From Pseudomonas fluorescens (lineage in GTDB: Bacteria; Pseudomonadota; Gammaproteobacteria; Pseudomonadales; Pseudomonadaceae), in the NCBI RefSeq assembly GCF_902497775.2, contig NZ_OZ024668.1:5440326-5504325 (forward strand): a DNA stretch of 64,000 nt, given 5' to 3'. The notes beneath the pieces are model-generated. The model was not told the origin of the DNA. It did not search any database and saw only the letters and a list, made by a program, of their open reading frames with translations. Positions 25,873 to 34,903 of the stretch are shown here, piece by piece; positions within the stretch are counted from its first letter, which is position 1; each line of letters opens with the position of its first letter. The position numbers and the translations under genes were made by a program.

Positions 25873-27768
25873 ATGGATCTCAAATCTTCTTTACAAGACT
25901 ACACCGAGTCAGAGTTTCTGAACCTGGTGAAAAAAATCTGGGCTGTCGATGTTTCCAAAGAGGATCACGACAGACTCATTGAGCATTTCGACACCATTGT
26001 CGACCACACCGGTGGGGCGGATTTGATTCTGTACACCGAGGATGTAATCACCGGCAACGTCACGCTCCCGCAATCGTTCATTGGCTTTCTCAGGCGCTTG
26101 CACCGACAGCAAGGTACTGCGGCGTTCAAGGGCGACCCGCTACCTGGTGCACAACCCACGCCGCCACCGAAGCCATCGTTTTGGAGTTTGAATGCAACAG
26201 AGCGGGCCCTGGCGAATTCATCGAGACAGCAGGAAGAGGTTCGCAAGCTCGACGCAGGCATCAGCAAAACCGCCCCGGCAGCCGTGCGTGCACTGGATCA
26301 GCTCGACCGTTTGCTGACGCAATTGCAGGCACTTCAGGTTGCGCCGGCTGAAGAGCCGGTGGAGCAGCGGCTTTCCACCTGCGTGAATGACATCGCTGGG
26401 CTGGAACAGGCGCAAGAAGAAGCCGACAGCGCTGTGGTCGGTCTGCAGTACTACCGGTCGAGTGTGCGCTTTGCCAAAGAGAGAGCGGTACGCGATGTGA
26501 GTAACGGGTTCTATGACCGTGCAATGCAAGAAATCGTGCTGGCGCAGATGACCCGCATCAGCGATGACTATGGTGTTCAGTTGTCACAGGCAAGTGAACG
26601 CCACACTATTTTGCACGCGCGTGCTATGTCGTTGCTCGACAGGCTGGAGGAGCAACATGTACGCCTTGTAGCTGCCACTGGCACTGGCCCAGGCAATGTA
26701 GCCCGTGCCTTCAACGCGCCTGTGCATGGGGCGCAACTGCGACCTTGTTTGCTGGCTGGCGAAGGTGGGACTGTAGCGAGCGAAGAGCAAATGATCAGCC
26801 TGCAAAGCGCTGTTCGCTCTGCAGTGGGAGAGTTCACCTGGCAGGTGACTTCGACACAGGAAGTGCATCCAGGCACCTACGCCGATGTGCTGCAGTTTGT
26901 TTTCAACCGTATTGCGGTGGACCACCGCTTTGCTCTGACCCTTCCGCTTGTCGAGCTGTTACCCATCGAAGGCCAACCCTGGCACGAGCTCGCGCAAGCA
27001 CAGGCAAGCGTCGAATTGCCGATGCGGTTGTGCTCGGGTACCGCTGCGGCAACAGCGGATAAGCGCTTCAAGGGATTGCAGGAAGTAACCGAGTTCGCTC
27101 AGGTGCGGCTGACTTCGACGAACGGTGGCAAGTTGCCAACCGAGGTGAGAGTCAGGGCTGCTGAATGGGACGAACAAGCCAAAGTCTTTCGCTTCACCAG
27201 TGAGGGAGTGGCGCCTATCACGCTGTTCTGGTCGCCACGTCCTCGCGTCGAGAACCCTGGGCGGGGCGTAACCTTGCCTGTCGGGTTGTTCCATGTGCCG
27301 CGCGTGCCGCCGCTGGAGCCCTTTGGCCAACTGGCGGATGTCCGTTTCGATGACTATGTGGTGGTGTTCCCTGAAGGGACCGGACTGGACCCGCTCTACC
27401 TCATGCTAAAGGATCGTCGTGAGTTTGCGGGGGTGGTGAGCGGCGAGGGGCGGGCGGTATCGGCTGCGTGGCTTGAACAGACCCTGCAGGCGGGAGGAGC
27501 ACCAGTTCCCGAGCAGATCGCCAGGCAGTTACATGGGCAGGTGTTCAAGAGATTCGGTTTACTCGCGTCAGCGGTCTGGAAATCGGTGGCAGCCGATCCG
27601 CAATTGGCTCGCCTATTCGATGCGACAAATATCGAGCGAATGGAGAGTGGCTTGGGGCCTGTTGTTTCTGCGATCACCGGTGAAGCAGGGCTGGTGCTGC
27701 GGCACAGGAAGGCTCTTGCAGAAGGGGGCGAAGGCTACAATCTGGATAACATCTGCATAGGTGTTTAA
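25873..27768 (+). CDS. immunity domain (colicin E/pyocin type) fused to a pyocin-S domain, no killing domain
   Basis: 631 residues, ribosome-binding site GAGG. Residues 1-88 match E-type colicin/pyocin immunity proteins: MDLKSSLQDYTESEFLNLVK, HFDTIVDHTGGADLILYTED and TGNVTLPQSFIGFLRRLHR. The toxin-binding Tyr-Tyr-Pro of Im proteins reads LYT here. Residues 105-330 form a long helical region. Residues 330-631 are a pyocin-S domain (ADVRFDDYVVVFPEGTGLDPLYLMLKD, TNIERMESGLGPVVSAITGE) that ends at EGYNLDNICIGV, just where a nuclease domain would normally begin. It is either a functional chimera or the product of a deletion between two bacteriocin modules. It lies 75 bp after the immunity-like gene. 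Confidence 0.8.
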   Translation: MDLKSSLQDYTESEFLNLVKKIWAVDVSKEDHDRLIEHFDTIVDHTGGADLILYTEDVITGNVTLPQSFIGFLRRLHRQQGTAAFKGDPLPGAQPTPPPKPSFWSLNATERALANSSRQQEEVRKLDAGISKTAPAAVRALDQLDRLLTQLQALQVAPAEEPVEQRLSTCVNDIAGLEQAQEEADSAVVGLQYYRSSVRFAKERAVRDVSNGFYDRAMQEIVLAQMTRISDDYGVQLSQASERHTILHARAMSLLDRLEEQHVRLVAATGTGPGNVARAFNAPVHGAQLRPCLLAGEGGTVASEEQMISLQSAVRSAVGEFTWQVTSTQEVHPGTYADVLQFVFNRIAVDHRFALTLPLVELLPIEGQPWHELAQAQASVELPMRLCSGTAAATADKRFKGLQEVTEFAQVRLTSTNGGKLPTEVRVRAAEWDEQAKVFRFTSEGVAPITLFWSPRPRVENPGRGVTLPVGLFHVPRVPPLEPFGQLADVRFDDYVVVFPEGTGLDPLYLMLKDRREFAGVVSGEGRAVSAAWLEQTLQAGGAPVPEQIARQLHGQVFKRFGLLASAVWKSVAADPQLARLFDATNIERMESGLGPVVSAITGEAGLVLRHRKALAEGGEGYNLDNICIGV

Positions 27769-27803
27769 TGACTTGGGGTGGGATGCTGGCCATTCATCTA
27801 ATT

Positions 27804-27830
27804 GTCACATTCGTTTCATAGAGTAGTCAT
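27804..27830 (+). promoter_or_regulatory. PhoB binding sites (Pho boxes) upstream of pstS
   Basis: Three PhoB-like half-sites occur on one face at exact 11-bp spacing: GTCAC (27804), TTCAT (27815) and GTCAT (27826). The 18-mer at 27802-27819 matches the Pho box consensus CTGTCATAAATCTGTCAT at 11 positions. The sites end 59 bp before the pstS ATG, which suits PhoB activation. Confidence 0.75.
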
Positions 27831-27889
27831 ACGGCCTGCAGATACTTGGGCCCGATCCATCTCACCCCAATTCCTGCTAGGAGCAAGGC

Positions 27890-28888
27890 ATGAAACTGAA
27901 GCGTTTGATGGCGGCCCTGACTTTCGTCGCCGCTGGCGTTGCCACCGCCAATGCGGTTGCCGCTGTTGACCCTGCTATTCCGACCTACACCAAGACCACC
28001 GGTGTGTCGGGCAACCTCTCCAGCGTCGGTTCCGATACCCTGGCGAACCTGATGACCTTGTGGGCTGAGGCTTACAAAAAGGAATATCCGAACGTCAATA
28101 TCCAGATTCAGGCTGCCGGCTCCTCCACCGCGCCACCCGCGCTGACCGAAGGTACCGCCAACCTCGGCCCGATGAGCCGCAAGATGAAGGACGTCGAGCT
28201 GCAGGCCTTCGAGCAGAAGTACGGCTACAAGCCAACCGCCATCCCGGTTGCCGTCGACGCCCTGGCCGTATTCGTACACAAGGACAACCCGATCAAAGGC
28301 CTGACCATGGCTCAGGTCGATGCGATCTTCTCCTCGACCCGTCTGTGCGGCGCCAAGGCCGACGTGAAAACCTGGGGCGACCTGGGCGTGACCGGCGACC
28401 TGGCTAACAAGCCAGTGCAGCTGTTCGGCCGTAACTCGGTGTCTGGCACCTACGGCTACTTCAAGGAAGAGGCCCTGTGCAAAGGCGACTTCAAGCCTAA
28501 CGTCAACGAACAACCTGGCTCGGCTTCGGTCGTGCAGTCGATCAGCAGCTCGCTGAACGGCATCGGTTACTCGGGCATCGGCTACAAGACCGCCAGCGTC
28601 AAAACCGTGCCTCTGGCCAAGAAAGAAGGCGGTGCTTTCGTTGAAGACAACGAAGCCAACGCCCTGAACGGCACCTACCCGCTGTCGCGCTTCCTCTACG
28701 TCTACGTCAACAAGGCGCCGAACAAGCCTCTGGCTCCGCTGGAAGCTGAGTTCGTCAAGCTGGTGCTGTCGCAAGCCGGCCAGCAAGTGGTGGTGAAAGA
28801 CGGTTACATCCCGCTGCCAGCCAAAGTGGTTGATAAAGCCCTGGCTGACCTGGGTCTGAATCACAACGGCAACGTTGCGAAGAAGTAA
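27890..28888 (+). CDS. pstS: periplasmic phosphate-binding protein PstS
   Basis: 332 residues with a strong ribosome-binding site (AGGAG) and a signal peptide ([22 protein letters not shown], cleavage near AVAA). The phosphate site is visible: [35 protein letters not shown] and [16 protein letters not shown]. It binds periplasmic phosphate and delivers it to PstCA. Pho boxes upstream place it under PhoB. It belongs to the larger PstS group of pseudomonads, which lacks the classic E. coli lipobox or extra motifs. A terminator-like structure and a second Pho box separate it from pstC, so it may be transcribed alone at high level. Confidence 0.95.
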   Translation: MKLKRLMAALTFVAAGVATANAVAAVDPAIPTYTKTTGVSGNLSSVGSDTLANLMTLWAEAYKKEYPNVNIQIQAAGSSTAPPALTEGTANLGPMSRKMKDVELQAFEQKYGYKPTAIPVAVDALAVFVHKDNPIKGLTMAQVDAIFSSTRLCGAKADVKTWGDLGVTGDLANKPVQLFGRNSVSGTYGYFKEEALCKGDFKPNVNEQPGSASVVQSISSSLNGIGYSGIGYKTASVKTVPLAKKEGGAFVEDNEANALNGTYPLSRFLYVYVNKAPNKPLAPLEAEFVKLVLSQAGQQVVVKDGYIPLPAKVVDKALADLGLNHNGNVAKK

Positions 28889-28941
28889 TTGAAGGACCGG
28901 CGGGGGCGGGTTTTGACCCGGTCTCGCCACTCATTGTGAGT

Positions 28942-28976
28942 CCGCTGCCAGGGATATCTGCGCGGCGGGCTTTTTT
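28942..28976 (+). terminator. probable terminator after pstS
   Basis: CCGC pairs with GCGG around an imperfect stem (CAG/CTG inside) and is followed by GGGC and six T residues at 28971-28976. The stem is weak, but the T tract and position between pstS and the pstC Pho box support partial termination. Confidence 0.5.
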
Positions 28977-28987
28977 GCGTCACTGCA

Positions 28988-29005
28988 TTGTCATGTTTTT
29001 GTCAT
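28988..29005 (+). promoter_or_regulatory. Pho box upstream of pstC
   Basis: TTGTCATGTTTTTGTCAT matches the Pho box consensus at 13 of 18 positions, with two TGTCAT repeats 11 bp apart. It ends 22 bp before the pstC start, so pstCAB-phoU probably has its own PhoB-dependent promoter. That is very close, and the transcript may have a very short leader or a start further downstream. Confidence 0.75.
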
Positions 29006-29027
29006 ACGGGACCGCTAGGGTGTGCGC

Positions 29028-31316
29028 ATGAATGATCTGGCCAACTCCACCATGACCCAAAATTCTCCCCCCGTGCGGATTGACTTCAATACGCCCGAGC
29101 TGCAACGCAAGCGGCGCATTCGTGCGCTCAAGGACCGCCTGACCCGCTGGTATGTACTGGTGGGCGGGCTCGCCGTGCTGGCAGCAATTACCCTGATCTT
29201 CTTCTACCTGGCCTACGTGGTTGTGCCGCTGTTTCAGGGCGCTACCCTGACCAGCAAGAAGGCCCTGGAGCCGACCTGGCTGCAACAGGACGCCGGCAAG
29301 CCGCTGATGATCGCCCTGGAAGAGCAGAACCTGGTCGGTATGCGCGTTTCCGACAAGGGCCAGGCGCTGTTCTTCGACACCAAGTCCGGTGCCGAGCTCA
29401 AGCGTGTCGAGTTGCCAGTACCTGCCGGTACCCAGGTGACTTCGATCGGTGCCGATCAGCCGGGTAACCCGCTGGTGGTGCTGGGCCTGTCCAATGGCCA
29501 GGCGCTGGTGTTCAGCCACAGCTACAAGATCACCTACCCGGACAACCAGAAAACCATCACCCCGGGCATCGACTTCCCTTACGGCCAGGAGCCGTTCGCC
29601 CTGGATGACCAGGGCCGGGCGCTGGAGCACGTCAGCCTCAACGTCAATGGCGAAACCCTGGTGGTGGCCGGTTCTACCGGTGCGCACCTGCAGGTGGTGT
29701 CGCTGAGCCGCGAAGAGAACATGATGACTGGCGAAGTCACCAGCGAGCAGAGCCGTATCGAGCTGCCGCAGATGACCGAGGCGGTGAAGGCGATCTTCAT
29801 CGACCCGCGCCAGCAATGGCTGTATGTAATCAACGGGCGTGCCCAGGCTGACGTCTTCAGCCTGCGCGAGAAGAGCCTCAACGGCCGCTACAAGCTGCTC
29901 GACGACGGCAATGCCGAAGTCACCGCCAGCACCCAACTGGTGGGCGGTATTTCGCTGATCATCGGTGATTCCAAAGGCGGCCTGGCCCAGTGGTTCATGG
30001 CCCGCGACCCGGATGGCGAGCAGCGCTTCAAGCGTATTCGCGAGTTCCAGATGGGCAAGGCGCCGATCGTGCAGATCGATGCCGAAGAGCGCCGCAAGGG
30101 CTTTATCGCCCTCGACGCCGACGGCAAGCTCGGCGTGTTCCACAGCACCGCGCACCGTACCCTGTTGGTCGAGCCGGCCGCTGGGGGCGCGGGCGTCCTG
30201 GCGCTGTCGCCACGGGCCAACCGCATCATCATCGAAGAAGGCGGCAAGCTGCTGCCGCTGACCTTGAAGAACCCGCACCCGGAAGTGTCCTGGAGCGCGC
30301 TGTGGAGCAAGGTCTGGTACGAGAACTACGACGAGCCCAAGTACGTTTGGCAGTCGACTGCTTCGAACACCGACTTCGAACCCAAGCTGAGCCTGTCGCC
30401 GCTGACCTTCGGTACCCTGAAGGCTGCGTTCTACGCGATGATCCTCGCTGCACCACTGGCCATTGCCGCCGCCATCTACACCGCCTACTTCATGGCCCCG
30501 GGCATGCGCCGCAAGGTCAAGCCGGTGATCGAGCTGATGGAGGCGATGCCGACGGTGATTCTCGGCTTCTTCGCCGGCCTGTTCCTGGCGCCGTTCCTTG
30601 AAGGTCACCTGCCGGGTGTGTTCAGCCTGTTCCTGTTGATGCCACTGGGCATCCTGGTTGCCGGCTTTGCCTGGAGCCGCCTGCCCGAGTCGCTGCGCCT
30701 GCGGGTTCCGGATGGCTGGGAAGCGGCGATCCTGATTCCGGTGATCCTCTTCACCGGCTGGTTCGCCCTGTACATGAGCCCGTTCGTCGAGACCTGGTTC
30801 TTCGATGGCGACATGCGCCTGTGGATCACCAATGACCTGGGGATTACCTACGACCAGCGCAACGCCCTGGTGGTCGGTATCGCCATGGGCTTCGCGGTGA
30901 TCCCGAACATCTACTCGATCGCCGAAGACGCCGTGTTCAGCGTGCCGCGCAGCCTGACCCTGGGTTCGCTGGCGCTCGGTGCCACGCCGTGGCAGACCCT
31001 GACCCGCGTGGTCATCCTGACCGCCAGCCCGGGGATCTTCTCGGCGCTGATGATCGGCATGGGCCGCGCCGTGGGTGAAACCATGATCGTGCTGATGGCT
31101 ACCGGCAACACCCCGGTCATGGAAATGAACCTGTTCGAAGGTATGCGCACCCTGGCGGCCAACGTTGCGGTGGAGATGCCCGAGTCGGAAGTCGGTGGCA
31201 GTCATTATCGCGTGCTGTTCCTCGCCGCGCTGGTGCTGCTGATGTTCACCTTCGTGATGAACACCTTGGCCGAGCTGATTCGCCAGCGTCTGCGCAAGAA
31301 ATACTCGTCGCTTTGA
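29028..31316 (+). CDS. pstC: phosphate ABC transporter permease PstC (long form)
   Basis: 762 residues from ATG 29028 (a GTG two codons earlier and an ATG eight codons later are possible). After a charged N terminus, one membrane helix at about 45-70 anchors a periplasmic domain of about 400 residues. The six-helix permease core occupies roughly the last 300, with TLKAAFYAMILAAPLAIAAAIYTAYF and the conserved inner-membrane loop SVPRSLTLGSLALGATPWQTL. E. coli PstC is only about 320 residues; the extra periplasmic domain is usual in Pseudomonas. It forms the phosphate channel with PstA. The gene is first of pstCAB-phoU. Confidence 0.93.
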   Translation: MNDLANSTMTQNSPPVRIDFNTPELQRKRRIRALKDRLTRWYVLVGGLAVLAAITLIFFYLAYVVVPLFQGATLTSKKALEPTWLQQDAGKPLMIALEEQNLVGMRVSDKGQALFFDTKSGAELKRVELPVPAGTQVTSIGADQPGNPLVVLGLSNGQALVFSHSYKITYPDNQKTITPGIDFPYGQEPFALDDQGRALEHVSLNVNGETLVVAGSTGAHLQVVSLSREENMMTGEVTSEQSRIELPQMTEAVKAIFIDPRQQWLYVINGRAQADVFSLREKSLNGRYKLLDDGNAEVTASTQLVGGISLIIGDSKGGLAQWFMARDPDGEQRFKRIREFQMGKAPIVQIDAEERRKGFIALDADGKLGVFHSTAHRTLLVEPAAGGAGVLALSPRANRIIIEEGGKLLPLTLKNPHPEVSWSALWSKVWYENYDEPKYVWQSTASNTDFEPKLSLSPLTFGTLKAAFYAMILAAPLAIAAAIYTAYFMAPGMRRKVKPVIELMEAMPTVILGFFAGLFLAPFLEGHLPGVFSLFLLMPLGILVAGFAWSRLPESLRLRVPDGWEAAILIPVILFTGWFALYMSPFVETWFFDGDMRLWITNDLGITYDQRNALVVGIAMGFAVIPNIYSIAEDAVFSVPRSLTLGSLALGATPWQTLTRVVILTASPGIFSALMIGMGRAVGETMIVLMATGNTPVMEMNLFEGMRTLAANVAVEMPESEVGGSHYRVLFLAALVLLMFTFVMNTLAELIRQRLRKKYSSL

Positions 31317-31333
31317 TAGAAAGGTAGCGATCC

Positions 31334-33004
31334 GTGAAAAAGGATTCCCTCAAAAGCTGGTTCAAGAGCGGCGCCCCCGGCGTCTGGATGAGCGGTGGCG
31401 CGGTCGCCATCGCGGTGATCATGACCATCGGTCTGCTCGCCGTGATCGCGGTGCGCGGCCTTGGCCACTTCTGGCCGGCCGACCTGCTGCAAGCCAGCTA
31501 CAACGTGCCTGGCCAGGCCAACCATATCGTCGTTGGCGAAGTGGTGCAGAAGGAAGAAGTACCTCGTGCCCGTCTGAAGGGTGCCGGCTTGCCGGTACCT
31601 GACGAAGGCCCGGAGTTCATGACCCGCGAGCTGATCAAGGTCGGTAACCGCGACCTCAATGGCAGCGACTTCACCTGGGTGGTCGGCGAATGGCTGACCG
31701 ACCAGCAGAAGCCGGTTGACCTGATTGCCCTGGAACGCCGCGAGTGGGGCAACTTCTACGGCTACCTGGTCAGCGTCAAGGAAAACGGCAAGGTGATCGC
31801 CGAAGGCCAGGCCGCCTGGACCGAGCTGCAAAGCCGTCTCAAGCGTGCCGACAAGCTGGCCGGCGAGCTGCAGAAGCTTGAGAAGAAAGACATCGGTGCG
31901 ATCAACTACGGCCTTGAGCGTCTGCGCCTGCAGACCCGCAAGCTGGAGCTGGACGGCAAGCTGGACGCCGCTGCCCAGGCCGATATCGAAGCCGAGCGTG
32001 CCGAGCTGAACAACCGCTACAAGGCCATTGAAGAGCGTCTGGGCGGTCTGCACCAGGACTTCGGCCGCGACAGCCTGGTGGCCAAGGACGGTAATGGTCG
32101 TGAGGTGGAAATCAACCTGAGCAAGGTGGTGCATGCCTACCAGCCGAACGGCATGGGCATCTTCACCAAGCTGGGCGTTTACTTCGCCAAGGTCTGGGAA
32201 TTCCTCAGCGACGACCCGCGTGAAGCCAACACCGAAGGCGGGATCTTCCCGGCGATCTTCGGTACTGTGATGATGACCCTGATCATGGCCGTGATCGTCA
32301 CCCCGTTTGGCGTGCTGGCGGCGGTGTACCTGCGTGAATATGCGCGTCAGGGGCCGGTGACCCGCCTGATTCGTATTGCGGTGAACAACCTGGCGGGTGT
32401 TCCGGCGATTGTTTACGGCGTGTTCGGCCTGGGTTTCTTCGTCTATGTGCTGGGTGGCTCGCTCGACCGCCTGTTCTTCCCCGAAGCGCTGCCGGCGCCG
32501 ACCCTGGGTACCCCGGGCCTGCTCTGGGCTTCGCTGACCCTGGCGTTGCTGGCGGTGCCGGTGGTGATCGTGGCCACTGAAGAAGGCCTGGCACGGATTC
32601 CGCGTACGGTCCGCGAAGGATCGCTGGCGCTCGGTGCGACCAAGGCCGAGACCCTGTGGAAGATCGTCCTGCCAATGGCAAGCCCGGCAATGATGACCGG
32701 CATGATCCTCGCCGTGGCCCGCGCTGCGGGTGAAGTAGCGCCGCTGATGTTGGTGGGTGTGGTCAAGCTTGCGCCTTCGCTGCCGGTGGACGGCAACTAC
32801 CCGTACCTGCACCTGGACCAGAAGATCATGCACCTGGGCTTCCACATCTACGACGTCGGCTTCCAGAGCCCGAACGTCGAGGCCGCACGGCCGCTGGTGT
32901 ACGCCACCGCGCTGCTGCTGGTGCTGGTAATCGCCACCCTGAACCTCTCGGCGGTATGGATTCGTAACCACCTGCGCGAGAAGTACAAGGCGCTGGACAG
33001 CTGA
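31334..33004 (+). CDS. pstA: phosphate ABC transporter permease PstA (long form)
   Basis: 556 residues from GTG 31334, 17 bp after pstC. A membrane helix near the N terminus (SGGAVAIAVIMTIGLLAVIAV) is followed by a long periplasmic, helical insert (about residues 50-290) and the permease core. The core has the motif RTVREGSLALGATKAETLWKIVLP and helices such as TVMMTLIMAVIVTPFGVLAAVYL. The usual enterobacterial PstA is about 300 residues, so this is the extended Pseudomonas form. It pairs with PstC in the inner membrane and is energised by PstB. Confidence 0.93.
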   Translation: MKKDSLKSWFKSGAPGVWMSGGAVAIAVIMTIGLLAVIAVRGLGHFWPADLLQASYNVPGQANHIVVGEVVQKEEVPRARLKGAGLPVPDEGPEFMTRELIKVGNRDLNGSDFTWVVGEWLTDQQKPVDLIALERREWGNFYGYLVSVKENGKVIAEGQAAWTELQSRLKRADKLAGELQKLEKKDIGAINYGLERLRLQTRKLELDGKLDAAAQADIEAERAELNNRYKAIEERLGGLHQDFGRDSLVAKDGNGREVEINLSKVVHAYQPNGMGIFTKLGVYFAKVWEFLSDDPREANTEGGIFPAIFGTVMMTLIMAVIVTPFGVLAAVYLREYARQGPVTRLIRIAVNNLAGVPAIVYGVFGLGFFVYVLGGSLDRLFFPEALPAPTLGTPGLLWASLTLALLAVPVVIVATEEGLARIPRTVREGSLALGATKAETLWKIVLPMASPAMMTGMILAVARAAGEVAPLMLVGVVKLAPSLPVDGNYPYLHLDQKIMHLGFHIYDVGFQSPNVEAARPLVYATALLLVLVIATLNLSAVWIRNHLREKYKALDS

Positions 33005-33022
33005 CTGAAAGCTATTAGCCAT

Positions 33023-33047
33023 AAGCGGCAAGCTACAAGCCGCTTTT
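33023..33047 (+). repeat. hairpin in the pstA-pstB gap
   Basis: AAGCGGC and GCCGCTT pair over 7 bp around a 9-nt loop and run into TTT. The whole 97-bp gap is rich in short repeats of AGCTAC/GCAAGC/GCAGC. It may slow or process the operon message between pstA and pstB. Confidence 0.5.
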
Positions 33048-33101
33048 GCTCAAACTTGCAGCTTGCAGCGAGAAGCTAGCAGCTACAAACGGAGTGAAAT
33101 C

Positions 33102-33935
33102 ATGCAACATGAAACCCATTCTCACGGTATAGACATGTCGGCCCTGGGTCGCGACAAACAGAGCCTGCGCCTGGCTGAAGAAACCGTAGCCATCGAAGTG
33201 CCTGGCCTGAGCCTGTACTACGGCGACAAGCAAGCCCTGTTCGATGTCAGCATGAACATTCCCAAGCAGCGCGTGACTGCCTTCATCGGCCCGTCCGGCT
33301 GCGGTAAATCGACCTTGCTGCGTACCTTCAACCGCATGAACGACCTGGTTGACGGCTGCCGCGTGGAAGGCGCGATCAACCTCTATGGCAACAACATCTA
33401 CCGCAAGGGCGAAGACGTTGCCGAGCTGCGCCGCCGGGTCGGCATGGTGTTCCAGAAGCCCAACCCGTTCCCCAAGACCATCTATGAGAACGTGGTCTAC
33501 GGCCTGCGCATCCAGGGCATCAACAAGAAGCGCGTGCTCGACGAAGCCGTGGAGTGGGCGCTCAAGGGCGCGGCGCTGTGGGATGAGGTCAAGGACCGCC
33601 TGCACGAGTCGGCGCTGGGCCTGTCCGGTGGTCAGCAGCAGCGTCTGGTGATTGCCCGCACCATTGCCGTGGAGCCGGAAGTACTGCTGCTCGACGAACC
33701 TTGCTCGGCACTCGACCCGATTTCGACGCTGAAGGTCGAAGAGCTGATCTACGAGCTCAAGTCCAAGTACACCATCGTCATCGTTACCCATAACATGCAG
33801 CAGGCGGCGCGGGTTTCCGACTACACCGCATTCATGTACATGGGCAAACTGGTGGAGTTCGGTGATACCGACACGCTGTTCACCAACCCGGCGAAGAAGC
33901 AGACCGAAGACTACATCACCGGCCGGTATGGCTAG
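33102..33935 (+). CDS. pstB: phosphate ABC transporter ATPase PstB
   Basis: 277 residues from [16 protein letters not shown], with GGAGTG upstream. All ABC ATPase motifs are intact: Walker [11 protein letters not shown]-loop VFQKPNPFP (typical of PstB), signature LSGGQQQRL, Walker [14 protein letters not shown], and the switch histidine in VTHNMQQA. The C-terminal [18 protein letters not shown] is the standard PstB tail. It drives phosphate import through PstCA and takes part in signalling to PhoR with PhoU. Confidence 0.97.
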   Translation: MQHETHSHGIDMSALGRDKQSLRLAEETVAIEVPGLSLYYGDKQALFDVSMNIPKQRVTAFIGPSGCGKSTLLRTFNRMNDLVDGCRVEGAINLYGNNIYRKGEDVAELRRRVGMVFQKPNPFPKTIYENVVYGLRIQGINKKRVLDEAVEWALKGAALWDEVKDRLHESALGLSGGQQQRLVIARTIAVEPEVLLLDEPCSALDPISTLKVEELIYELKSKYTIVIVTHNMQQAARVSDYTAFMYMGKLVEFGDTDTLFTNPAKKQTEDYITGRYG

Positions 33936-33991
33936 GTTTCAATGATTGAACGCCGCCTGATCGCACCTACCGGACGCTCCAAGGATTTCTC

Positions 33992-34750
33992 ATGATCGAT
34001 AAAGACAGCCTTACCCACCATATCTCCCAGCAGTTCAACGCCGAACTCGAAGAGGTTCGCAGCCACCTCCTGGCGATGGGCGGCCTGGTCGAGAAGCAGG
34101 TCAACGACGCGGTTACCGCGCTGATCGAGGCCGATTCGGGCCTGGCCCAGCAGGTGCGCGAAGTCGACGAGCAGATCAACCAGATGGAGCGCAACATCGA
34201 CGAAGAGTGCGTGCGCATCCTGGCCCGGCGTCAGCCGGCGGCATCCGACCTGCGTCTGATCATCAGCATTTCCAAGTCGGTGATTGACCTGGAGCGCATC
34301 GGCGACGAGTCGACCAAGATCGCCCGCCGTGCCATCCAGCTGTGCGAGGAGGGCGAGTCGCCGCGCGGTTACGTCGAAGTGCGCCACATCGGCGACCAGG
34401 TGCGCAACATGGTCCGCGATGCGCTGGATGCCTTTGCCCGTTTCGACGCCGACCTGGCGCTGTCGGTTGCCCAGTACGACAAGACCATCGACCGCGAGTA
34501 CAAGACCGCCCTGCGTGAGCTGGTCACCTACATGATGGAAGATCCACGCTCGATCTCGCGCGTTCTCAGCGTGATCTGGGCTTTGCGTTCGCTGGAGCGT
34601 ATCGGCGACCACGCACGCAACATCTCCGAGCTGGTGATCTATCTGGTGCGCGGCACCGACGTGCGTCACCTGGGCCTCAAGCGCATGCAGGAAGAGGTTC
34701 AGCGCAGTGGCGAAAAGGCTAATGTTCCGGGCAAATCTGACGATAACTAA
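33992..34750 (+). CDS. phoU: phosphate signalling regulator PhoU
   Basis: 252 residues. Two three-helix PhoU repeats are seen, each with the metal-binding E/D-x-x-x-D pattern: EVDEQINQMERNIDEECVRIL and DKTIDREYKTALRELVTYM. The conserved segments IGDESTKIARRA and ERIGDHARNISELVIYLV are present. PhoU passes the phosphate status of PstSCAB to PhoR and shuts down the Pho regulon when phosphate is plentiful. It is the last gene of the pst operon and is followed by a strong terminator. Confidence 0.96.
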   Translation: MIDKDSLTHHISQQFNAELEEVRSHLLAMGGLVEKQVNDAVTALIEADSGLAQQVREVDEQINQMERNIDEECVRILARRQPAASDLRLIISISKSVIDLERIGDESTKIARRAIQLCEEGESPRGYVEVRHIGDQVRNMVRDALDAFARFDADLALSVAQYDKTIDREYKTALRELVTYMMEDPRSISRVLSVIWALRSLERIGDHARNISELVIYLVRGTDVRHLGLKRMQEEVQRSGEKANVPGKSDDN

Positions 34751-34766
34751 GACTGCCCCGAGAATG

Positions 34767-34793
34767 AACGCCCGGCCCTGGCCGGGCGTTTTC
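34767..34793 (+). terminator. Rho-independent terminator of the pst-phoU operon
   Basis: The stem AACGCCCGGCC with GGCCGGGCGTT is nearly perfect with a minimal loop and is followed by TTTTCGTTT. It lies 17 bp past the phoU stop. Confidence 0.88.
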
Positions 34794-34903
34794 GTTTGCG
34801 GGTGAGGCAGCCGCGAACGAAACAACGAGTCCCGGCGTGACCCAATGTTTGGCAAATGGCCATCAGTCAGCGTTATGCTAGTCGGGATTCAATAGGAGTG
34901 GCG

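Noticed and set aside
28980..31205. Very long antisense open frame opposite pstC (and similar ones opposite pstA, oadA, spoT and recG)
   Set aside because: High-GC codon bias keeps the opposite strand free of stops. These frames have unnatural composition, no ribosome-binding sites and no recognisable domains, while the sense genes are well-known families.
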